Positions 46,872 through 58,657 of a stretch of DNA of 64,000 bases are shown piece by piece. The translations under genes were made by a program, and so were the position numbers. The stretch is taken from contig JAQFVV010006310.1 of NCBI GenBank assembly GCA_028023455.1, positions 3,532,001 to 3,596,000 on the forward strand. Direction: 5' to 3'. This DNA is from Epiperipatus broadwayi (lineage: Eukaryota; Onychophora; Udeonychophora; Euonychophora; Peripatidae). Every line of letters begins with the position of its first letter. Within the stretch, counting starts at the first letter, position 1. Under the pieces are notes generated by a model. That model worked only from the letters and a program-made list of their open reading frames with translations, did no database searches and had not been told where the DNA came from.

Positions 46872-47593
46872 GGTTCCTAAAAACCATCAAAATGACGTAG
46901 TATCCAACCAATATTAATCTGAACTCTGTGCTGTGTCTGTGGGACTTTTCTTGAAAGAATGCTATGTATTTCCATTTTTCCTTGTCTGGACAAATACCTA
47001 TCGATGGACGGAAAGCCACGAACATCGGGGGAACAATACCAAGGAACCAGGACGGTAATTGTATCTCTCCTCATGAACTATTTACTATTCTACCCTTTTT
47101 GATCTTACCTTTCTAAATTGCATTATTGTAGTACATTTCTGAATTGTGTTATTTAATTATATATTTGTAATGTAACCATTTTTATTAGACTAGTCTTAGA
47201 TATATATATATATATATATTGTGTGATCATCTATCTATATATATTTAACCCTTTTTCCCTCGCTACTCTTCATTACTAACATGTTATCAATATTTTGTAT
47301 TCCATTGCGGTTAAGTTTAAAAGTTAATTTTTCATTTAAAATATCTTTCCAATTTCAATTGTGTTGTAAATTAAATACGAGTCAAATTCTTTTGTTTGCC
47401 AACTTGATCTCCTCGATGACGCCTCTTTTGTCCACCATTAGCCCCATACGTATATATTATTTAGCTATATACGTTTTAAATAATTTTAAACTGTCTGTTT
47501 TTAGCGCAAGGCAATTAAAAATGCTTTGCGAAAGATTTTTTTTTATTGTGCTTTATCGAGGAGAGTCGAGTTGACAATTTTATTTAAATTGGG

Positions 47594-47599
47594 AATAAA
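47594..47599 (+). terminator. Polyadenylation signal of the putative LTR
   Basis: GGGAATAAAAGAC; about 1.08 kb downstream of the TATA box, followed by T-rich sequence. Confidence 0.4.
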
Positions 47600-48499
47600 A
47601 GACTTAGACCACAAAAATATAATATCGTTACTATCTGTTTTTATTGCCTAATTAGTTTTTCATTAATTCAGGGGAATAGCGGAGGCCATTAGAACATTAC
47701 TAACATTTTAAAGTGATTAATTAAATATATTATTTAACTAAAAAGCTTGGGTTTTCTAATTTTATTTTATTTAATGCTTTATTTTGCTTTTCCAATGATC
47801 CAGGCACACAAACCACATTTTTCATAAACTTTTATGCACATTTAACTATTTAGTTCTATAAGTATTCTTGTCCATGTCTCTCCCCTGATGTTAAGCTTGG
47901 TCGGGTGAGCAAATAATTTATGTATGTCTCAGATAAGGTTGTTGGTTCATAAATAGACTCGATAATAGGTGAAGAGCGCTGAGGTCATAGTATTCTTGAT
48001 TTAATATCTCGCGTATGGGTGGCCTCGAGGTACTTTCGCCTAGGATTCGAACTGAGTTAAACCAACATACATCATCTGACCGCCACATTATGTAAATACT
48101 ACTTAAAAGATGAAAGGCATATAATGTACAGGTGTGATTAATTAAGAAGCTACAACTATTTAAATATTCTTTCAAACTTAATAGTATTACATGCTATTTC
48201 ACAGTTTTATAAATGGATGTATTTTTAAATTTTTTTTTTTTTTAAAAATCGATCTTTTTTTTTTTAATTATTTACTCTATGTCAAAATGTTATGTATAAG
48301 TCGAGTAGTGAAATTTGCTATCATGGCCGCTTGAATGGCATCATAGATTTACATACGAAAGTACGCTATAATTAGACAGGTTTGATAAAATTATAGCGTA
48401 GAAATCCTCATAATTATTCATAAAATATTTTATTAATCTATAAGTCAATTCTAAATTTAAAAATCGATCTTTTTTTTTTTAATTATTTACTCTAAAGTG

Positions 48500-51140
48500 T
48501 TTTTTTTTTTTTAAATTAAAAAAAATTTAATTTTTACGACAATCGTTTTTTTTTTTTAAAAAAAAAAAAAGCTAATTTTTTCCCCCCTTCTTTCAAAACT
48601 AGAGACATTCCAAAGATAAAATCTAATATATTTAATTAATAGGGGCTTTACTAATGAATAGCTATGGTCAATTAGTGAATTTGATTGATTTAATAATGAG
48701 ACAGAAACTGATATATGATGAATTATATTTATTGACAATTTCATATACTGTATACTTGATATAACCCATTACTTAGCGTTGGATAATGCACGCAAGCATT
48801 TTATTTACTAAACAACATTACTCTAGGCCATTTAGCAAAATAAATTTGTGGCTATTATTTAATTGCGCTAATTTTATGCTATATAATAAATCACTACATT
48901 CCACTTATTAGTTATGCCCTTTCATCATCAGTTCGAGTGGCTATTATACATGTAATCAAACCAAGTCTGGAGTGAAGCTTAATAATACATCCGATTATGA
49001 TAAATTTATATATTAAATATGGGCATATAAAGTCTCACAGATAGCTTTAGATCGAACAGGTTTTCAAGAATGCTTCAGTTCAATGCGAGAGTTGGCTATA
49101 AAGATTTTACTAATACACTATGCACAAGTAAAATATAATAAAGGGGCTCTGCGGATGGATGAATAGATTTTAGGGTTTTCATGACCAACACCGGCTTACC
49201 CAATGACCGATCATCATGCTGCTAAAAGGGAACCTTTATTTGGTTCATAAGAGGCGAGGGACTTACGTACTAATCTGGCCCTCAGCTCAGTCTTCACTAC
49301 TGCACTACCCATAAGAGAGGAAGATGAGCTGAACTTACCATGGCTCCATCTTATATATATATAAAAAACAGCACAACGATAAAATATTGATAAATTTCAC
49401 ATCCGCCAAGCCGAAGTATATTATAAATTAAATACCATACATTAAATGAACACTAGTTTATCAGCTTGATTAAAAGAGCCAACTCTTCTGTAGCATGAGA
49501 AATACATATATGCTACTGACGGGAATATATATATACACACAAACTTTACTTTATCCCGTTCAATCTCTTAGTTATGTATAATTAATAAACTTTTAAAGAG
49601 GGAAAGTATATTTAAGGGACTTACGAATACTTTAATAAGAAAAATATACTTATGATTACACTCCAGGCTAGTTTAATCTTTAGTAACATAATAATTAAAG
49701 GTTGAAAGTTTGGATTCATAAGCCACATTTTATATTTACATTAATTATTTACTAAATGACAAAATAATAATGAGCACAAAGGGTCGCCATTATTTATAAA
49801 TTAGGGTTTCAAAACGGAGCGCTAAATGATGCTATAATTAATACAATACGAAGATTTTAAATAATATTTTCAAAAAGTATATTTTTTCATAACTAAATGC
49901 GCGCTGTTTCGAGACATAATCATAATTAATAATAACTAAAATAAGCAAGAGAGAAATAAATATAATGGCAGTGATTAAGTTATATAGCAAAACAAGAAGT
50001 TAATAAAGGAAATTAACAAAAGTATGTCATTTATAGAATTGAAATATTATTGATAAGACAATTTAGAAAGAGTTTACAATATAGTTAGCTAACCTAATTT
50101 TGAAGCAATAATGATTATTTTGAATTTTACACAGAGCTCTGCGATTTTAATAATTTTAAAACAGTTCTCCTATAGCTGGAACAAAGGTGAGTTCTTTGGT
50201 GGCTTATAGCATCTTCTCTTTAGTTGTGAGACGATTTAAGATGATATTCCTATAGCTGGAGTTGGGTAGTTGAATTTGAATGAAGGTGAGTTCTTTTAAC
50301 GGCTTATGGCATCTTCTATTTATTATAAGCTTGTTAAGGCAACGTTGGTTGTTGCTCCGACCTTGGATGGATCAAATTCCAATGTTCCATCATGGGAAAG
50401 GCAACAAATTCTTGCCTGACTAGCAGGCCATAGATAAATTAACAAATTTTCAGCTTCTCGTAGTAACAGCTATTCAAAAGCAAGATGGAGTATCTTTTAC
50501 GCTAGCCTATTTATATATTTCCACCAAGCCTTAACACCTTTTTGGAATTTCGTTTGCCTCAGGACCAATCGACTTTTAATTAAACAAAATCATATAATCT
50601 AATTTCTACTACTGATAAAGTCTCCGAGGTGTTATTTTTAATTTACTTAAAAAAATTATTAAAATATATAAATTATATAATTTTGATTCCGATTTCATTA
50701 ATTAAATTTCTTTTTAGGTGTTATAAAATGTTATGGCTTAGCAGATAGTAACAGTATTCTGATTTAATGATAAAATCTTTTGTGGAAACAAATTCAATCA
50801 GTAAACTAGATTTTACTTTTACCCCAGGTGCGGTCACTAATTGATTTCTTGTTTACACAAAATTCCCATTTTTAATTATAAACCGATGACTTTTATTTTA
50901 ACTAGATATAAATAACTTTTAACATATTTTTCTTCATATTGTTTATTTTAAAAAAAGTAAATTTGACAGATCTTATAAAAAAATACTTTAGTTTCAGTTA
51001 TATCTATTAAACATTAAATCAGAAAAACGTAAATATATTATAAAGAAAGCATTTTACATTATTTTTATTTAATCTTAAATATTATATGTACAAATCATTA
51101 TGCCATAATTTCATGGTTTAAATTATCCATCCACATACGA
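48500..51140. other. Unique interior of the long-inverted-repeat element
   Basis: No open frame longer than about 60 codons. A GC-richer island at 49145-49355 (CGGATGGATGAATAG...GCTCAGTCTTC) is closed in all frames. Two imperfect direct repeats of about 85 bp occur at about 50165-50245 and 50246-50325 (TCCTATAGCTGGA...AAGGTGAGTTCTTT...GGCTTATRGCATCTTCT). Confidence 0.6.
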
Positions 51141-51914
51141 ATATAATACAAATATAAAATTTAGAATTGACTTATAGATTAATAAAATATTTTATGAATA
51201 ATTATGAGGATTTCTATGCTATAATTTTATCAAACCTGTCTAATTATAGCGTACTTTCGTATGTAAATCTATGATGCCATTCAAGCGACCATGATAGCAA
51301 ATTTCACCGCTCGACTTATGCATAACATTTTGACATAGAGTAAATAATTAAAAAAAAAAAGATTGATTTTTTAAAAAAAAAAAAAAAAAATACATCCATT
51401 TATAAAACTGTGAAATAGCATGTGATACTATTAAGTTTGAAAGAATATTTAAATAGTTGTAGCTTCTTAATTAATCACACCTGTATATTATACGCCATTC
51501 ATCTTTTAAGTAGTATGTACATAAACTATATCAGTGCGTTGTTTTTCCGTGTGTAACGTGGAGAAACCACCACATAGTGGACTAGAATCTTGATAGTTTC
51601 TGGTAGCAGACGACACATAAGCTAGATATGTTTATGGCAATCAGCGCCACCTAGGTTCTTGGTAGTCGCTGGTAGCAGACTATGTAAGCTAAATGGGCTT
51701 ATGCATTGCGACCAGCGCCACCAAACGAGCAGCTTTGTTGCCAGACAGCTGATGGAATGTTCCTGTGCTTACTCATTGTGAACAGCACCACCCTTCGGCT
51801 GGAATTTGCAATGCTGCATTTGGGGCCCCTACTCTAAGTATTTCTGTGGTTGACCCTGACTAGTGCCTCTGGTGGCCACATGGGTCAAAAGTCACAACTA
51901 CCCTATTTTTATTT

Positions 51915-54420
51915 TATTTTTGTGAATGGAAATGACTGAACATGCGCACACATAAATATAAATGAAATGTGTTCTCTAAATTTATTATTAATAACTACAT
52001 TACTTTTTTTAAAAATGAATTTTGTTTATTTTATAATCTCAATTTGTATAAGCAAACTAATACACATAAAAAGCATCTGATAGATATATACTGTAATAAA
52101 TGGAAACATGAAATGAGCATGAAATGTAATGAACAGAAGGAAGTATGAATAAATGTATACAAACATACCATGTTATTCATCATCTATAAATTGGCATAAA
52201 AAAGCCTGTTTTTCATTAATAGTTCAGATGATGATCAAATCACATATTCCCAGTTTGTAAATATCATATGGAAAAATTCTAAAAGAAACATGGGTTATAT
52301 TTCCTGATCATCATCAATTTAATCATCAATATGAGAGTGAGACTAAAGAAGCATCATCAAATTTAAACAAAATGTATTAAATAGATTCATGTTATAATAA
52401 TCTACTAATGAGTAATAATGATGATGATAATAATAATAACAATAAAACTTCTATTAGGACATCAAAGCAAGCTAAGCTTCACATCATCTTCAGACTATTT
52501 GTTACATTTCGGGAAGTTAGGATAGTACATTATGGTTGCACTTAATAATAGCTGTTGAAAGATGTTTTCATAGAGAAGTTTTCATCATGGCTAAAACAAA
52601 ATTAATATTTAAAAATAGTTTTTAGCTATATAATTTTTTTTTTATATAAGTAGTTAATACCAAATTGCAATTGTGATTTCTGTAATTATATCTGGTTTTC
52701 TTCTCTCATATGGGCTTTGCGCATTAGTTTAATATATTCTTTTATAATATGACAGAATGACTCTATCTCTGAAATGTGTGAAAGAATGTGAATGAATGAT
52801 ATTAGTTTTAACTTGTTTATATAATCACTCTGATGCCTGACAAAAGCATGTTTTCCCCCTGAATGTCAAGCTCCTACTCTTGTCTATCAAAAATTATTTA
52901 TATTTTATAGGTTGTTTTTTTGATTTCTTAGTGCTAATCTTTAATTAACAAAACCATAATTAAGTAAAATTAATTACATGTTTTTGTTTTTTTTCAGACT
53001 AGCGTGTATTTTTTTTCCTTATAATTTTTTCTATTTTTTTTAAAAGTGAGATGTATATCTATCTATCTATCAGTAATTTTTTCAATCCCATATTTCTAGT
53101 TTAATTTTCTTATGTATAATTTTATCATTATCTTTTCTATACAAAAATATAAATTTCTTACATATAACATATACATAAGTTAATAAATTAAAAATTATTC
53201 CCACATGGGATCCTCTTGGATTCATTCTATTCTTAAGCCTTTAACAATAGAATTATTTATTCATAGCCTGGGAAAAAGAATAGTTTACTCCATTAATTAC
53301 ATATACAATGAGCTATGCAAATTTAATGTTTACATTTTATAACTTCTGTTTGATTATTAAATCAAGGTTTTTAAATATGAGATTCATTATCCATCCTCGT
53401 ATAAATGATTATTAGTTTAATAATTATTAATACTCATTAATACCATGTTTTCATCTGAGTGATATATTGAATTATCTTGGAATTTCCATTAATGTTAATA
53501 AGGATAAGCTTATAAACATCAAAAGTTTAAAGAATAGGTGAATCCATTCTATTCTTGCTCTTTTGTTAGCAGCGTTATATATCTATATATCAATAATTTA
53601 TTTAGTAGACTTCAATTTCTTTTATACTTGTTACCAATCATAGGTTTGTTTCTATTTGTTATCTTTCCTTTGCTAATCAGCTAATTTGCAAGATTTATTT
53701 AAGACACCTTCATTTATTTCTGGGACAGAATTTGAAAATTCTTCTTAAACTATGACTTTAAAAAAAGAAAGTGAAGTATTTTCATTATATGGATGTATGA
53801 AACAATTATACAGTCAGTATAAAATTCACACACATATTTATAAAAAGAAATAAATAATTTCTCAGGATTAGAATGGTAAATTTATTTCATAATGCTTTTT
53901 GAGGAATGCTTTATGTATATATAAGTATGCACACATGTTAATTAGTCAGGCTTACAGACTTTTTAATTTTCATAAGTGTACACAATGTTTTCATGTTTAT
54001 AAAATCATAAGATATTGTTTTCAATTATTAAATGTTTTTATTCTTTTCATTTTTTTTTTTTAGTGCCAGAAATTCCTGATATCAGGATTGAAAAAATCAT
54101 AATTTGGAGTTATAAATCCTATCTGAAAAATTCTAATTTATAGAATTTCCTTAGATGCTAAAATTTAAATAAATTTATCTATAAATTTTCTTTACAGAAA
54201 ACAGCACAAACAAACTGTATCAAAAAATTGAATATTAATATTAAAATATTCTTTGATCCAAACATTATTGTAATAAATATAAGAATTATCAACTGTTTAT
54301 ATATAATCAAAACAATATTATAATTAAGTTATTGATTAACAATTCACAGAAAATCATAATACTGGAGTGCAAAGGTGTTAAGTTGTAGTAAGCTATGACA
54401 ACTCTGTCACTAAAATGTAC
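51915..54420. other. AT-rich spacer, nothing recognised
   Basis: Short TATC repeats near 53055. No gene or shared repeat seen. Confidence 0.45.
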
Positions 54421-54424
54421 TAAA

Positions 54425-54560
54425 TTAAATGCAGAACCTATGTGATTTGATAGTGTGATAGACTGGCAGACTTTTTGAAGATCAAGGTCCAGGGATTATG
54501 GACCAGTTTTACCACTTGAACTTCTTATGAACCCCCAAGCAATATAACCACCCAATTACT
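54425..54560 (+). repeat. SINE-A copy
   Basis: GTGATTTGATAGTGTGATAG, CAAGGTCCAGGGATTATGG and CCAGTTTTACCACTTGAAC, then TTCTTATGAACCCCCAAGC, in the family order. Confidence 0.6.
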
Positions 54561-55174
54561 CACTTTCTAATTAAATGCACCAATAAGACAACTTTTTACA
54601 TGGAGAAAATATTATGGACATTAATTAGAATTTTAATACATTTTCTATTTAATTATTAAAAAGATATTAAATATATACATAGTGTTATGGATACCTACAA
54701 CACCCTCCTCAAGTCCCATAATATTAGCATTACTCATTAATGAATAATATTAGATAATGTTAGGGCACATAAAATGACAAACCATTTATCACAACCTAAG
54801 TCCTAAAGCCCAATATAAATAAACATTAAACCAAAGTTTAAACCAAGTCAGTCAGATAGATGCGACAACTATCCATCACAACAATTAACATTAAATGTAT
54901 TGTAATTACTAACACAAAAGAACAATATATAATAGATCGGATGATTGAACACAATTGAGAAAAAAATACATATATATAATATTAAAGTAAAGAAAAATTA
55001 AATGTTTCTTTTCTTATCTTTTCTTATATTTTTTTTTTTATCAAGTTGTTTATGTTAATATGTAGCAAAGATGATGTCAAAAATATAAGATATATACAAC
55101 AAACTTTTTTGTTCAAGAAGGAAATAAAAAAAATTCTTTTATCTGTGGGAAAAATCTACCATTTCCTACACTAA

Positions 55175-55444
55175 GAGGCTCAAAGAGAAAAGTTTGAAGA
55201 TCAGTATCAACCATTCGGACTTGTAATACTTTTGAAGAAATCTTTTATAAGGATTTTAGGAAGCGAGGAGAAATATTTAGCTCATAAAACATCTAAGCAA
55301 AGAATTCGAAAATTAATAATTTGCAAACAACATAAAGAATTTGAATCTCTAAAATCACTATTGATTCCTCGCTATAGATTTCCAGATTTAAATCTAAAAC
55401 ATGCAATAGCAGGAGAAATATTAACGTTTCTCCAATCAACTTAA
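55175..55444 (+). CDS. Open stretch of 89 codons with coding character, unidentified
   Basis: The frame is open from after a TAA at 55172 to TAA at 55442. It reads EAQREKFEDQYQPFGLVILL, then RILGSEEKYLAHKTSKQRIR, then RYRFPDLNLKHAIAGEILTF. There is no initiating Met in the first half, so it would be an internal exon or a fragment. The following 55480-55620 is GC-richer and open in several frames on both strands. I do not recognise a family and see no sure splice sites. It could be an exon of an unknown gene or part of an unrecognised transposon. Confidence 0.25.
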   Translation, partial: EAQREKFEDQYQPFGLVILLKKSFIRILGSEEKYLAHKTSKQRIRKLIICKQHKEFESLKSLLIPRYRFPDLNLKHAIAGEILTFLQST

Positions 55445-55454
55445 ATTACGAAAA

Positions 55455-57295
55455 CTAATATAAGTGTTGACAAAAGTAATTATGCAGTGCTAAGTGCAAG
55501 GGGAACGTCATGGAAGGAGGCTCATTGTTGACCGTGGAGCTATTGTCAAGACTGATATGGGATTGTCCTATCTTTCCACGCCTGGATTGATAAACATCAA
55601 AACGATCCATTATGAATTCTTTTTTTTTACTCTTCATTTCAAAATTCAGTTAGAAGGCTAGTAAAGTCAACTTATCCATCGGATGTTCAAACTCCCAGCT
55701 ATGCATAAAGGAACTACCATGGATTATGAGAACAAGCCATTAGAACAGTGTCTATACGAACTATAAAGCCAAATTATAAAGTTAACATCATCTATATTTA
55801 ATTGTTTGTATACTATTTATAATAATTTTATTTTCTTTATTTTAATTCAGGGCCAAATACCTTTAACTTATGATTTAAGAAATAAAAATAAAAAGAAATT
55901 TCTTTTATTACCTTGGATAGATAAAATCTATGAGGTATGCTCTTGATATGAAATAATCCACAAGGCAAGACGTTACCTAATACATATATAAATTCAACAT
56001 TCATACCTGTACAACACATACACTTTCATTAATTGTTTATGCTAAAGTTTGTGTTAATTATTAATATTTTTTAATATATTTTCTTTGTATATCTTTTTAA
56101 TTATTTGTGTCATGAACTTATAACTCTCCTTCATTGCACACACATCGTACATAAGAGGGGGGTCTTTTAAATCATCATAGAGTTAAATAAAAGATAAAAA
56201 AGGTACATGAATATGGTATTATATATAGCAATGTTGTATAGAATATGAAAATCGTTTTATGTTAATCAGGACATTTAGTGGCTATTCTTTATAGGATCAG
56301 GATGTGGGACATTGATATAAACCAAACATAAATAAAGAATGATTATAGATGTCTAAATGAGTTTTCCCTAATTCTATTTTAAATTTTCTTGTTCAAATAA
56401 TAATCAATGTAAATACATTCATTAAATTTATTTAAATGTTAAAACATGATTTTTGTTTTATTTTTCTGTGATTAAATTTTGCTTAGTCATATCTTTACAC
56501 ACATATCACAATCATTATTTACATGTATACAATATACCATACCCACTCCCATTAACAGACATATATTTATTTTACACATATTCCGACTTTGGTGATACAA
56601 ATATACCCTGAACCAGAGGATCAAGCAACATCTCCTTGAGTTCGAATCCTCCGGAATAAAGGAAGTAAACTGCAATATGTATAGAGATAGATTAAGGGTA
56701 AAATCTGTAGTTATTTTGATCTTATTTTCTTCTCTTCTATGTATGAGTTTAATGGGTAAGGGATATGCATGAATGTGGACAACAGAGATATACTCTTTTA
56801 CTCATCAGGAGGAACCCACCCACCTTTGTGCATACCATGAAAAGACCTTCCCGTTACAATAGATGGAACAAATTTGGTTAATCAATCCACACACAAGCAT
56901 GTAAGTGAATAAATAGTTTGTCACCCATATCAATGTACAAAAAAACTCAATAATCATTACATCACCAAACAGAGATCTCACCAAGTGATTGTGGAAATTA
57001 ATGCATTCCTAATTCAAATATTAAAAATCCCCAAGTGGATATAAGAGGGTGGGGGAAGAACTGACAATTTTCAAAGACTGATGGGATTCTTGTTTTATGA
57101 TGAAATGAGTGTTGGTTTTCTCTGTGCAATGATAAAGATGACTAGCTATTCATAAATTTACATGTATGACGGTAGTTTGATTAATCAAATTTGTTTCATA
57201 TAATTAAGCATGTTTTAATAAATATCTTACATTTTTTTATATCAGTTTTATATTTACACATGCACACACAAATATATATGTATATATACTATAAT
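55455..57295. other. Spacer with scattered GC-richer patches, none identified
   Basis: Patches at 55480-55620 and 56780-56870 have short open frames on both strands. At 56579-56656 a tRNA-like shape (TATTCCG...GAGTTCGAATCC...CGGAATA) pairs at the acceptor but not at the T arm. Confidence 0.3.
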
Positions 57296-57359
57296 GGTTA
57301 ACGTTTCCTCCGTTAATATGAGCATGCGCATAAACCAAATATGAGGGAAAATATGGTGA

Positions 57360-57536
57360 CATGCCGAAGTAAGAAGAAATTCAAAACTTTACCGTAACAG
57401 TGCTACGGATACAGAAGATACTTATGGAAAGGTTGACTCTTACATACCTTTGGAGGATGACTCTAAATCAACCCCTCGCGCCACTCCCAGAAGGAAATTT
57501 AACTCTCCTCCTGAAAGGATATGCAAGTTCAAATGA
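57360..57536 (+). CDS. Short coding-like frame just upstream of the RTE-A insertion
   Basis: A 58-codon frame without Met (after TGA at 57357) reads RNSKLYRNSATDTEDTYG then KVDSYIPLEDDSKSTPRAT and ends PPERICKFK. Its composition is far from the local A/T bias. A related-looking short frame (IPFASSAYSYTQLKEWGSEN, 60942-61008) lies directly after the LINE. They may be parts of one host exon or of an older element interrupted by the LINE. Unidentified. Confidence 0.25.
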   Translation, partial: HAEVRRNSKLYRNSATDTEDTYGKVDSYIPLEDDSKSTPRATPRRKFNSPPERICKFK

Positions 57537-57924
57537 TATTAGGGCATGTGTGCCGATAAATAATTATTCCTAAAAAATAACAAATAAGTATCCTCGTGAA
57601 AATAAAGATTTATGACCCGGTAAGAAGGTATCGGCTGCAGAAAGGAGTTTGCTATTAACTGAAAGGAGACCCTTTGATTTCTCTTGGAGGCCTTAAAGGA
57701 ACCGAGCAGGGCAAATTCCTAATGTCCACTCCATACGTTCTTGTCGTTGCAGCTGTTATTACTATATGTTTATTCATATAGTATACGAACATGGATGGGC
57801 TGCTCACCAACACGCATTAGCCAGCGTGGTGAGTTTATTGGCTTTTTACCTCTGAGTTTAAGATCAAGAAACACCATGGTCTTTCTTCTCAGTGCCTGAT
57901 AAGGTGGAATGAATGTTTGTGTAA

Positions 57925-58657
57925 ATGATAAAGATTTTTCCCAATTATACAATTATGACAGACAACAATAAAGCATGGCCCTTAATCCCAGGAGGCTGTA
58001 AAGTCACCAACCAAGGCAGCGGTTGGTGGCCGAAGGCGGAGGGTGCTAAGAATATCCTGGAGGCGGATCCAGGCTGCCATTTGATGACGACTTTTTATTT
58101 AGGTACTTACAACTGCAGATCACTTTCAAGTGAAGGAAGATTGCAAGAATTAGAAGAAGAACTCTCTTATATTAAATGGGATATTTTTGGACTTTGTGAA
58201 GTTAGAAGAAAAGGTGAAGAGACAATTGATTTAAAAAGTGGACATATGCTCTATTATAAAGGCACAAATATTGGAAATACAAGTGGAGTAGGATTCATTA
58301 TAAATAAAAAGTGGAAGAACAATATTGTGGAGATTGATGGTGTATCAGACAGAGTGGCAAGATTAGTTATACAACTTAATAGCAGATATCAAATGCAGAT
58401 AATTCAGGTTTATGCCCCAACAAGTTCTCACAGTGATGAAGTAGTAGAAGATTTTTATATGGATGTACAAAAGGCTTTTGATCAGAGTAAACAACATTTT
58501 AAAATTGTTATGGGAGATTTTAATGCTAGAATTGGTAAACAAATGAAAGATGAAAGTGTTGTAGGTAATTTTGGTTATGGTAATAGAAATGAGAGAGGAC
58601 ATAGACTTGTGGAGTTTGCAGAGAAGGAAAAACTTTATATTATGAATTCTTTTTTTT
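57925..58657 (+). pseudogene. RTE-A polyprotein, N-terminal part with APE-type endonuclease
   Basis: The endonuclease nicks target DNA to prime reverse transcription. Motifs in order: LGTYNCRSL (about residue 58), DIFGLCEVRRKGE (catalytic Glu), GVGFIINKKW, IQVYAPTSSHSDE and VMGDFNARIG (catalytic Asp and Asn). The usual SDH motif appears in the next segment as GSDHRLVRG. The frame breaks in a run of eight T at 58650-58657: one T too many gives TGA. The protein family is often annotated as craniofacial development protein 2-like because of the shared endonuclease domain. The start Met at 57925 precedes a conserved-looking WPLIPGGC segment; an internal Met at 57955 is an alternative. Confidence 0.88.

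Larger units (their letters stand above)
45906..48087 (+). mobile_element. TG...CA insertion with 4-bp duplication, probably a solo LTR
   Basis: Comparison of the two arms of the host element shows that the left arm was TTTATGTAAATAC before insertion. Now TTAT occurs at 45902-45905 and again at 48088-48091, and the inserted DNA begins TGACGCAATGG and ends CCGCCACA. TG...CA ends with a 4-bp duplication are typical of LTR retrotransposons. Inside are a TATA box (46514), a tandem-repeat tract, a GC hairpin and AATAAA (47594), in the order expected for U3-R-U5. There are no internal retroviral-type genes and no second copy of the start, so a solo LTR is most likely, though 2.2 kb is long for one. 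Confidence 0.6.
45557..51902. mobile_element. Large DNA element with about 750-bp terminal inverted repeats and 8-bp target duplication
   Basis: GGTAGTTGTGACTTTTGACC starts at 45557 and its reverse complement ends at 51902; CTATTTTT is duplicated outside (45549-45556 and 51903-51910). The right arm runs from 51902 down to about 51145. The left arm is 45557-45905 plus 48088 to about 48465, split by a 2182-bp insertion. The arms contain GC-richer sequence (GGCCACCAGAGGCA, CAGCTGTCTGGCAG, TTACACACGGAAAAACAA) followed by A/T-rich sequence. The unique middle (48500-51140) has no open frame of useful length, so it is non-autonomous. The 8-bp duplication and GG start are compatible with several families (for example Merlin-like), but I cannot assign one. 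Confidence 0.85.

Noticed and set aside
47990-48087. Separate tRNA-derived SINE at the right end of the putative LTR
   Set aside because: AGTTCGAATCC on the minus strand is B-box-like, but no convincing A box is present and the exact TTAT duplication explains the whole insert as one unit.
56579-56656. tRNA gene
   Set aside because: TATTCCG/CGGAATA pair as an acceptor and TTCGAAT looks like a T loop, but the T stem and D arm do not pair properly.
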